The position numbers and the translations under genes are program-made. Positions 8,548-15,906 of a DNA stretch of 64,000 bases are shown one piece after another; positions within the stretch are counted from its first letter, which is position 1; each line of letters starts with the position of its first letter. The notes below the pieces were generated by a model that saw only the letters and a list, made by a program, of their open reading frames with translations, did not search any database and was not told where the DNA came from. Location: positions 248,001 through 312,000 of the forward strand of contig NZ_CP007130.1 of the NCBI RefSeq assembly GCF_000522985.1, read 5' to 3'. Origin of the DNA: Gemmatirosa kalamazoonensis. Its GTDB lineage: Bacteria; Gemmatimonadota; Gemmatimonadetes; Gemmatimonadales; Gemmatimonadaceae.

Positions 8548-9876
8548 ATGTCCCGCTCCGTACCGCTCTCGCGCGCACGTTTCCAACGTGCGCGTACCGC
8601 ATGTGGCCTCCGCTCGGCCCCGCGAATCGTAGCGTCGCTGCTCGGATGGGCGCTTTGTGCGTCCGCAGGCTGCAGCGCCGATCCAGCTGTCGGACCGAAG
8701 GATGCCGGAGTCTCGGGCACACCGGCTCCCCTCGCGTCCGGAGCGACGGTGGTCGCCGGTACGTTCATGAGCTGCGCGCTCGGTAGTCCAGAGGCGCCCG
8801 CGTCGCGCGGCGCAGGGTCCGCAGCATACTGCTGGGGCGATCCCGAGTTCGGTGCGTTAGGCAACCCGGCGGTGACTCGCGACACGGCCCTCCCGGTACC
8901 GATCGCGGGCACGCGTCGGTACGTGGCCTTGGCGACCAACGCCGCGATCGCGTTCACCGGGCCGTCCACCGTGTGCGCGCTGACCGCGGCGGGCGAAGCC
9001 GACTGCTGGGGCAGCAGTCCCGCGGAGCTCATCGGCCCCGCGGAGAGCGGCTGCACCGGGTGCGTCCGTACACCGCGCGCCGTCGCGACGGCGTACCGAT
9101 TCCGCCGCTTGAGCGTCGGGTCGGGGCACATCTGCGGCGTCATCGCGGACTCCACGGCCGTGTGCTGGGGACGCGGGACCGAAGGGCAGCTCGGTAACGG
9201 CGGTCTCGTCACGTCGTCGACGCCGACACCGGTTGCGGGAGGGCTGCGGTTCGCCGACATCGCCGCAGGCGAGTCGTACACGTGCGGGATCACCGCCGCC
9301 GGCGTCGCGTACTGCTGGGGCGCGAACAACCGCGGCCAGCTCGGTGACAGCACGCAGGCGACACGAAGCACACCCGTACGCGTGCGCTTCCCCGGCGCGT
9401 TCCGCGCGATCGACGTCGGATCCCTGACCACGTGTGGCGTGTCGACGACCGGCGCGCCGTTCTGTTGGGGACGCACCGACGGTCGCATCACGGCGACGGA
9501 CAGCGCGTTCTTCTCGCGTACGTCGGTCGCGCCCGTCCCCGTCGAGCTGCCGACCGCCGTGCGCGTCGTGGACATCGGGCTGCTCAACCTGTGCGCGATC
9601 GGACAGGACGACGTGACGCGCTGCTGGGGATGGGGGACGCACGGAGAGACCGGCCCGACCGACGAGACACGATGCCGGCAGGCGTCCGTGGAGCTGTACT
9701 GCTTTCCCGGGCGGATCGACGCGCCGACGCTGACAGAGGTGCACGTCGGCGTCTATCACGCCTGCGGGCGCGCGCGGGACGGTGCGATCTACTGTTGGGG
9801 CGGCAACTTCCATCTGGGTGCCGGCGGGCCGACCTACGCGAACCAGCCCACACCGCAGCGCATCGGCGTGCCGTGA
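8548..9876 (+). CDS. Secreted RCC1-repeat beta-propeller lipoprotein
   Basis: 442 residues. The N-terminus has a hydrophobic stretch ending LCASAGC, a good lipobox, so the protein is probably surface- or periplasm-anchored. The body is a series of RCC1-type repeats with the signature CG(I/V)...YCWG and GQLG (CGITAAGVAYCWGANNRGQLG is one unit in two pieces). This predicts a seven-bladed propeller. Each blade carries paired cysteines, which fits disulfide formation outside the cytoplasm. Bacterial secreted RCC1 proteins of this kind have no assigned role, though binding or scaffolding is likely. The next gene begins 17 bp after the stop. Confidence 0.88.
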   Translation: MSRSVPLSRARFQRARTACGLRSAPRIVASLLGWALCASAGCSADPAVGPKDAGVSGTPAPLASGATVVAGTFMSCALGSPEAPASRGAGSAAYCWGDPEFGALGNPAVTRDTALPVPIAGTRRYVALATNAAIAFTGPSTVCALTAAGEADCWGSSPAELIGPAESGCTGCVRTPRAVATAYRFRRLSVGSGHICGVIADSTAVCWGRGTEGQLGNGGLVTSSTPTPVAGGLRFADIAAGESYTCGITAAGVAYCWGANNRGQLGDSTQATRSTPVRVRFPGAFRAIDVGSLTTCGVSTTGAPFCWGRTDGRITATDSAFFSRTSVAPVPVELPTAVRVVDIGLLNLCAIGQDDVTRCWGWGTHGETGPTDETRCRQASVELYCFPGRIDAPTLTEVHVGVYHACGRARDGAIYCWGGNFHLGAGGPTYANQPTPQRIGVP

Positions 9877-9892
9877 AGAGCCCCATCCGGTG

Positions 9893-11503
9893 ATGCGACC
9901 CATCGCCGCCGATCGCCTGCTGCGCCGCGCGGACTGGTGCTGGCTGTTGCCCGAGGGACGTGTCGCGCGGGTGATCTGTCTCGCCACCGACGACCTCTGC
10001 GCGTCGGCTCGCGTCGTGGCGGACGACGCGACGGCCTGCGGTACCATCCGTGGCGTGGAGCGGGTCGACATCGCGAGCGTGTCGACGCGCGACGGGCAGT
10101 ACGACCTGGCGCTCGCCACGAACTGCGACGCGTCGACGCTGTCGCGTGCACGCCAGGCGCTGCGCGCAGAGGGCGCGCTGTACGTCGAGTGCGGAGCGAG
10201 GACGGTCGGCGGCGTGAAGCGTCTCGAGCGGCGCCTGCACGCCGCAGGGTTCGGCGATGTGCAGCGCGTGATGCGTTGGGATGCGTCCGACGCAGACCGT
10301 GCGTGGCTGCCGCTCGATTCGGCGCGGGCCCTCCGGCACTACTTCCTTCGGCACCACGTGTCGGCACGGCATCCGATGCGCCGCTTCTGGCTGCTGATGC
10401 AGCGGCGCGCGGCGTTGGTCCTCGTGGCCGGTGGCTGGCTTCCGCGCGGCACGGTACTGATCGCGCGCGCGGTCGACACGCGGCGGAGTCTCCGGGCGCC
10501 ACAAGGGAAGGCTGCGAACCGCGGCACGGTGCCGTGGTGGGTCGGTGCGGCGTCGCGGTTGCTCGCCGAACCCGCGTCGAACGATTGGCTGCTCCTGACG
10601 CCCGGGTCCAATGCGGAGGCGAAGGCGGTGGGCCTCGTCCTCGATCGGGCGGCGAAGTGGCCCCGTGCCGCGGTGAAGCTCGGTCGCACTGGGGAAACCA
10701 TGGCGCGTTGCGAGCGTGGCCTGCGCGCGCTCGAACGACTGCGCGAGTATGGGGTCACGGCGCTCGGCCACGCACCGGAGCCGGTCGGGCGACTCGTGGA
10801 CGCGCACGGCCGTCTTCGAGGGACGGTCGAGAGCGCGGTGAGCGGCCGGCGCCTCGACACGGCGGTACGGTCCGACACCGTCTCGCGGCTCACCGTCGAG
10901 ACGACCGACTGGCTGACCGCGCTGGCCATCGCGACACGTGGCCCACCGCGAGACGACGCCTGGGAGCGACTGCTCCGCCCGACGGTGGACCGCTTCCGTG
11001 ATGGCGCGGGTGGCCTCGTCGATTCCGCACTGTGCGAGGAGGCCGTGGCCCTCCTCGCGGGAGTGAAGTCCCTGCCCACGGTGTTCGAGCACCACGACTG
11101 CCGGCCGTGGAACATCTACCGCACGCGCGACCACCGCCTCGTGGCGTTCGACTGGGACAACGCCCGCCCCCACGGGCTGCCCGCGTTCGACCTGCTGCAG
11201 TGCCACGCCTATCTCGCGTTCGCGGTCGACGGCACGCTGGCGACGGGGCGCTACGCGTGGTCGCACCGCCGCGCGGAGGCAGGGCGGCTCGGCGGCGTGC
11301 GGCGAGCCTGCCGCGCGCGGTACGCGGACGCGGTGGGTCTCGACGACTACGCGATGCGGGCGATGCGTGCGTTCGTCTGGATGCGGCTCTGCGCGGACGA
11401 GGTGGAGGTGCGCCGGGCCGGTGGCGCGCCCCTCGCCAGAAGCGACGTCGCGCAGTCCCTGCTCGGGCTCTGGGAGGCCGAAGCGCGCGCAGCGCTCGCC
11501 TGA
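9893..11503 (+). CDS. Fusion of a methyltransferase-like domain and an APH-like sugar/lipid kinase
   Basis: 536 residues. Residues 1 to about 200 resemble the later half of a class I methyltransferase fold (LALATNCDASTLSRARQALR, then a beta strand and LHAAGFGDVQRV), but the glycine-rich SAM loop is not evident, so this part may be inactive. The C-terminal half has the aminoglycoside-phosphotransferase/choline-kinase catalytic motifs: HHDCRPWNIY (catalytic loop, Asp and Asn) and LVAFDWDNA (metal-binding DWD). With the GT4 glycosyltransferase downstream and a radical SAM gene nearby, a role in surface glycan synthesis is more likely than antibiotic resistance. Substrate not known. Confidence 0.7.
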   Translation: MRPIAADRLLRRADWCWLLPEGRVARVICLATDDLCASARVVADDATACGTIRGVERVDIASVSTRDGQYDLALATNCDASTLSRARQALRAEGALYVECGARTVGGVKRLERRLHAAGFGDVQRVMRWDASDADRAWLPLDSARALRHYFLRHHVSARHPMRRFWLLMQRRAALVLVAGGWLPRGTVLIARAVDTRRSLRAPQGKAANRGTVPWWVGAASRLLAEPASNDWLLLTPGSNAEAKAVGLVLDRAAKWPRAAVKLGRTGETMARCERGLRALERLREYGVTALGHAPEPVGRLVDAHGRLRGTVESAVSGRRLDTAVRSDTVSRLTVETTDWLTALAIATRGPPRDDAWERLLRPTVDRFRDGAGGLVDSALCEEAVALLAGVKSLPTVFEHHDCRPWNIYRTRDHRLVAFDWDNARPHGLPAFDLLQCHAYLAFAVDGTLATGRYAWSHRRAEAGRLGGVRRACRARYADAVGLDDYAMRAMRAFVWMRLCADEVEVRRAGGAPLARSDVAQSLLGLWEAEARAALA

Positions 11504-11687
11504 GCGGACGCCCGCCCGCGGCCTTATGTTGGGCCCGTCCCCGTTCGCCCCTGAAGCTGCGACGCGATGGTCGCGCTCCCGATCAACGAGAACGCCTAAC
11601 GATCACGAAGCCGTGACCGCCCTGACCGGTGCGCACGAGCGACGCGACACGACACGCGTCGAGGAACCAGCGCGGGACGCGCGCGTG

Positions 11688-12803
11688 ATGCTGCTGCTCG
11701 ATGCGCTGCAGGTGAACGGCCCGTCCCGGCTCGTCGTCGCACTCGCGACGTCGCTGCGCGACCGCGGAATGGACGTACGCGTGGCGTATCTCGGGCTTGG
11801 CGACTGGCCGGAGGGGGCCGAGACGCTGCGGGCGCGCCGCATTCCAGTGCTCGACCTCGGGTTGCGCAGTCTGCTGGATCCTCGTCCCTGCCTCCGGCTC
11901 GCGGCACATCTGCGTCGCGACGCGGTCCGCGTGCTTCATACGCACAACCGGTACGCGCACCTCGTGGGGCGACCGGCGGCGGCGATCGCCCGGTGCGGCC
12001 TCGTGTCGACCGATCACTGGATCGTCGAGACGGACCTCGGTGTTCGCGGATGGATCCGGCGGCGGCTGGACGACATGAGCGTGCGGGCGTTCCGCGGCGA
12101 GATGGTGATGGTCTCGCACGCGCAGCACGCCGAGCACGCACGGCGCGGGCGGCTGCGATCGTCCCACACGGAGATCGTCCACAACGGCGTCGATGCCGAC
12201 GCGTTCCAACCGGACGCGGACGCCCGTCACCGCGTTCGCGCCCGACTGGGCATCGACGACGCGACCCCGGTGCTCATGTCGGTGGCCGTGCTGCGGCCGG
12301 GAAAGGGACACGAGCACCTGCTCAAGGCCATGCGCCGGCTCCATGACCGGGTGCCCAGGGCGCGACTCGTCATCGTGGGTGACGGAAGCGAGCGCGTTAG
12401 GCTCCAGCAGGCTGCGTCCGCACTCGCGTTGGACGCGGTCGTCCACTTCCTCGGCACGCGCCTCGACGTCGCCGAGCTGCTCGCGGCGGCCGATGCGTAC
12501 GTGCATCCGTCACAGTTCGAGAGCTTCCCGACGAGCGTCATGGAAGCGATGGCGACGGCGCTGCCGGTCGTGGCGACCGCCGTCGGCGGCGTGCCGGAGC
12601 TCATTCGGCACGACGACACGGGCCTGCTGGTGCCGCCCGGGGAGCCGGACGCACTGGCGAGCGCCATGGAGCACGTGCTCCGTCCCGCGGTGGCGGCGCG
12701 GCTCGGCGCAGCGGCGCGATCCTGGGTCGAGACCCACGCCTCGCACGACGCGTGGGTCGAACGGCACCGGGCGCTCTATCGACGCGTCGCCGCCGCGCGA
12801 TAG
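11688..12803 (+). CDS. GT4-family glycosyltransferase
   Basis: 371 residues from the ATG at 11688. A GTG at 11613 in the same frame would add 25 hydrophilic residues. I prefer 11688 because the first beta strand (MLLLDALQVNGPSRLVVALA) begins there, as in other GT4 enzymes. The second Rossmann domain has a conserved strand/loop (VLMSVAVLRPGKGHEHLLKA), and the nucleotide-sugar EX7E motif is visible in FESFPTSVMEAMATALPVV. It would transfer a sugar from an activated donor to a lipid or glycan acceptor at the cytoplasmic membrane face. It follows the kinase-like fusion gene by 184 bp. Confidence 0.88.
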   Translation: MLLLDALQVNGPSRLVVALATSLRDRGMDVRVAYLGLGDWPEGAETLRARRIPVLDLGLRSLLDPRPCLRLAAHLRRDAVRVLHTHNRYAHLVGRPAAAIARCGLVSTDHWIVETDLGVRGWIRRRLDDMSVRAFRGEMVMVSHAQHAEHARRGRLRSSHTEIVHNGVDADAFQPDADARHRVRARLGIDDATPVLMSVAVLRPGKGHEHLLKAMRRLHDRVPRARLVIVGDGSERVRLQQAASALALDAVVHFLGTRLDVAELLAAADAYVHPSQFESFPTSVMEAMATALPVVATAVGGVPELIRHDDTGLLVPPGEPDALASAMEHVLRPAVAARLGAAARSWVETHASHDAWVERHRALYRRVAAAR

Positions 12804-12836
12804 TCGCGAACCGTCAGGACGCGACCGCGTCGCACG

Positions 12837-13961
12837 TCAGGAGATCTCGGGCTGACGATAGCGCTTGAGCGACGGCGCGTGCTTGGCGATCCGCGTGTCG
12901 AGCTCGCAGTGGCAGTTCGGGCAGTTCAACTGGAACGCGTCGCGCGCCGCCTGCCGGTGGGTCTCGGTGAAGACGATCTCGGACAGCCGCTGCTCGTGCA
13001 GGTTCCCGAGTCGGAACGTCACATAGCACAGCTTCACCGTGCCGTCGGCTCCCACCCAGATCATCTGGTAGTTGTCGCACGGCACGCGCATGTCGGGGCC
13101 CTTCAGCAGCCAGTCGGGCATCGACCGCATCGCCTCGACCGTCTGCGTGAACCGGGCCGGGTTCTCCGCGCGACGGCGGAGCATCTCGCCGACCACGGCG
13201 CGGATCGCCGGCTCGTCCTCGGGCCGGAACTGCAGGCAGCGGTCCGGGCCCTCGTCGAAATACGGCAGCGAGTAGTGGATCAGATCCGTGCGTACGGTAA
13301 GGTCGTACTTCTCCGCGAACGCGAGCATCGCGTCGAACGCCTCGACCGAGCAGGTCGGGCGCATGAGGAGCCAGTTGATGCGCAGCGACACGGCGCTGCC
13401 GTAACGCTCCCGCACGCGCGCGATGCTGGCCTCGACGCGCGCGAAGCGCCCCTTGCGCTGCGCGTATTGATCGTACGCGTCGCCCACGCCGTAGAAGCCG
13501 ATCGTGACCCGCCGCAGACCGGCCGCATAGAGCGTGTCGATCTGCTCCCCGAGTCGGATGGCGTTGGTCGTGACGTAGCACTCGAGACCGAGACCCACCG
13601 TATGCTCCACCATCTTCGGAAGGTCAGGATGCAGCAGCGGCTCGCCGCCATAGAGGCGGACGTCCCACATGCCGATCTCTCGCGCGTCGTCGAGGAGGTC
13701 GCGCACGATCGGCCAGGGCAGCTGGCTGCCCGGCATGAAGTCCCGGCCGTACCGGCACCCGACGCACCGCTGGTTGCAGTGCGCGGTGATCGCGATGTGG
13801 AGGCGCCGGGGCTCGGGCCGGATCAGAACGGGGAGCGCCCGCGCAGCGGAAAAACGCGTGCGCTCGATCTGCTCGTCGATGGCCCGCGCCCCCTGCCAGA
13901 GTCGCGGGTGCCGCTTCAGCGTGTCTGCCAGCGCCGTGCGCAGGTGAGAACGGATCGACAT
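12837..13961 (-). CDS. Radical SAM/SPASM-type protein
   Basis: 374 residues. The radical-SAM [4Fe-4S] cysteines are at about residues 61-69 (HCNQRCVGC, the canonical CX3CX2C). They are followed by the SAM-binding GGEPLLHPDL motif. The C-terminal part carries additional cysteines (LCYVTF about 50 residues before LNCPNCHCEL), matching a SPASM/twitch auxiliary cluster. Such enzymes modify peptides or cofactors, or act on sugars. No precursor peptide is recognisable nearby, and the position next to a glycosyltransferase hints at surface-polymer chemistry. It converges on that gene, with 33 bp between the two stops. Confidence 0.85.
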   Translation of the reverse strand: MSIRSHLRTALADTLKRHPRLWQGARAIDEQIERTRFSAARALPVLIRPEPRRLHIAITAHCNQRCVGCRYGRDFMPGSQLPWPIVRDLLDDAREIGMWDVRLYGGEPLLHPDLPKMVEHTVGLGLECYVTTNAIRLGEQIDTLYAAGLRRVTIGFYGVGDAYDQYAQRKGRFARVEASIARVRERYGSAVSLRINWLLMRPTCSVEAFDAMLAFAEKYDLTVRTDLIHYSLPYFDEGPDRCLQFRPEDEPAIRAVVGEMLRRRAENPARFTQTVEAMRSMPDWLLKGPDMRVPCDNYQMIWVGADGTVKLCYVTFRLGNLHEQRLSEIVFTETHRQAARDAFQLNCPNCHCELDTRIAKHAPSLKRYRQPEIS

Positions 13962-14267
13962 GGGCAGATCCTCGGGATGGCCCGCGGTGAGGCGCCTAAC
14001 TTGTGCCTCATGCCGACAGACCGCAAGGTCGGCACTGCGGCGACTGGGCCCAGTCGATCACAGTGACTGTCGACAGTCGACGCGATTGTGCCGCGCATTG
14101 GCCGCAGTCGCTGCAACGGCCTAACGAGACACGTCGGATCCGTGCGCTCGGGCGACATGCGCGCGTCCGCCCACATGTCGCGTCCCCTCACCTGGGGCTA
14201 GCTTACCGGCACGGCGCGACGTCGCGATGACCGTCGCAGCCGCCACCCTGTCCGGAGAGATGTCCGC
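13962..14267. promoter_or_regulatory. Divergent intergenic region with three inverted repeats
   Basis: No gene seen in these 306 bp. It holds a 7-bp stem TGCCGAC/GTCGGCA (14011-14034), a perfect 16-bp palindrome CGACTGGGCCCAGTCG (14041-14056) and a perfect 12-bp palindrome ACTGTCGACAGT (14066-14077), all within 67 bp. It also has two copies of the CCTAAC word (13995, 14120). Regulator binding sites for the divergent genes are the likely meaning. Confidence 0.5.
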
Positions 14268-14708
14268 ATGCGCACGTGCCCTACACGCTGGCTCGGACTC
14301 CGGTGGCGCCTGGCGCGCGCGGTCGCCGCCGCGGGCGTCGCGCTCGCGGCCACCGCATGCGGGGGATCCGGCGCGGCGCGCCCGTCCGCCGACTCCGCCG
14401 CGGCATCCGGAAGCGCTACGCCATCGGGAAACGCCGCGGCGCCCACGCTCGTCGTCGGCGGCCGCTACGAGACGCTGCCCGGGACGATCGTGTGCCCCAC
14501 CGCGGCCGCGCTCGGCCGGGTGAGCGACGTCGCGCGGCAGCGCGACACGTCGGCCTTCTTCAAGGCGCTCGAGGACGCCGGCTGCTCGCCGGTCGTCGCC
14601 GGCGCGATCGTGCAGGTCGCCGAACAGCAGCAAGCGGTCGCGCGCGTGCGCCGCGCCGGCGACACGAGCACGTACTGGACGAGCGCCGACAAGCTGTCGC
14701 CGCGCTGA
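14268..14708 (+). CDS. Small lipoprotein of unknown function
   Basis: 146 residues. The signal peptide ends in a clear lipobox (ALAATAC, Cys about residue 31), followed by a low-complexity Ser/Ala/Gly spacer to about residue 58. The folded part (TLVVGGRYETLPGTIVCPTA onward, about 85 residues) has two cysteines (IVCPT, AGCSPV) that could pair outside the cytoplasm. I do not recognise a family. The next gene starts 39 bp downstream on the same strand, so the two may be co-transcribed. Confidence 0.75.
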   Translation: MRTCPTRWLGLRWRLARAVAAAGVALAATACGGSGAARPSADSAAASGSATPSGNAAAPTLVVGGRYETLPGTIVCPTAAALGRVSDVARQRDTSAFFKALEDAGCSPVVAGAIVQVAEQQQAVARVRRAGDTSTYWTSADKLSPR

Positions 14709-14747
14709 CCTTCCCTGCCCCGCCGTCCGCGCCCCGCCATCGCCCCC

Positions 14748-15869
14748 ATGCGCCGGATCCTCCGCACGGCCGCCGCCGTCCTCACGCTCGGCACGCTCCC
14801 CGTCGCGCTCTCCACCGCGCCGGCCGCGGGTCAGCCGACCGCGCGCGTGGACCACGCCGAGCACCACGAGTTCGTGCTCGAGCAGTTCCGCACCGAGAGC
14901 GGCGTCGTGCTGCCGCGCGCGCGGGTCGTCTACGGGACGTACGGCCGACTCGATGCCGCGCGCGACAACGCGGTGCTCGTCCCGTCGCACTACATGGCCG
15001 ACCATCACGGCTACGACTGGCTGATCGGGCCGGGCCGCGCGCTCGACACGGCGCGAGTGTTCGTGGTCGCGACGGAGCTTTTCGGCAACGGACACTCGTC
15101 GTCGCCGAGCAACACGCCCGAGCCGTTTCACGGACCCCGGTTCCCCGTGACGACGATCCGCGACAACGTCGAGGCGGTGCACCGGCTACTCACCGAGGAG
15201 CTGAGGATCACGCACCTGCGGGCCGTCGTCGGCTTCTCGATGGGCGCCGAGCAGGCGTTCCAGTGGGCCGTGAGCTACCCGGACTTCGCCGACCGCATCG
15301 TCGCGACCGCGGGCACGGCGAAGACGTACGGACACGGCGTCGTACGCCTGGAGGGGCAGATCACGGCGCTCACCGCCGACTCGGCGTTCGCCGGCGGCGA
15401 CTATACCGCGCCACCTCGCCGCGGCCTCGATGCGTTCGCGATGGTCTGGGCGGGATGGCTCTACTCGCAGGAGTGGTGGCGCCGCGAGCTCTGGCGGGGC
15501 ACCGTGCCGCCGGGGACCACGTTCGCGCAGGTGCTGGAGAACTACCGCACGCGCTTCCTGCACAACGCCGACGCGAACGACCTGATCCTCCAGGCGCGCA
15601 CGTGGGAGCGCCACGACGTGGGCGGCACACCGGGCTTCGGCGGCGACGTGGAGCGCGCGCTCCGGTCGATCCGCGTGCCGGTGCTCTACATGCCGTCGGA
15701 GACGGACCTCTACTTCCCGGTCGGCGACGCGCGATACGAGGCGCAGTTCATCGCGCACGTGGAGCTGGTGCCGATCCCGTCGCTCTGGGGACACCCGGCG
15801 GGCGCGGGCGCCGGCCCGGGCGACGCGCAGTTCCTCAACGAGCACATCGCCCGGTTCCTCCGCTTCTGA
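14748..15869 (+). CDS. Secreted MetX-like alpha/beta hydrolase
   Basis: 373 residues with a signal peptide (TAAAVLTLGTLPVALSTAPA). The fold follows the homoserine O-acetyltransferase (MetX) family: LVPSHYMADHH strand and oxyanion region, ATELFGNGHSSSPSNTP, and the nucleophile elbow GFSMGAEQAFQW. A late acid (MPSETDLYFPV) and a His (LWGHPAGAG) complete a plausible Ser-Asp-His triad. True MetX is cytoplasmic and makes methionine. The signal peptide here points to a secreted esterase or acyl-transferase relative instead. It is convergent with the permease gene at 15907. Confidence 0.82.
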   Translation: MRRILRTAAAVLTLGTLPVALSTAPAAGQPTARVDHAEHHEFVLEQFRTESGVVLPRARVVYGTYGRLDAARDNAVLVPSHYMADHHGYDWLIGPGRALDTARVFVVATELFGNGHSSSPSNTPEPFHGPRFPVTTIRDNVEAVHRLLTEELRITHLRAVVGFSMGAEQAFQWAVSYPDFADRIVATAGTAKTYGHGVVRLEGQITALTADSAFAGGDYTAPPRRGLDAFAMVWAGWLYSQEWWRRELWRGTVPPGTTFAQVLENYRTRFLHNADANDLILQARTWERHDVGGTPGFGGDVERALRSIRVPVLYMPSETDLYFPVGDARYEAQFIAHVELVPIPSLWGHPAGAGAGPGDAQFLNEHIARFLRF

Positions 15870-15906
15870 GGCTGCCCGACGCGCGCTCGAACGTGGCCGC
15901 GTCGTG

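Noticed and set aside
8548-9876. Regularly spaced CTGCTGGGG words in the RCC1 gene as a DNA repeat
   Set aside because: They encode the conserved YCWG of each RCC1 blade, so the repetition is at the protein level.
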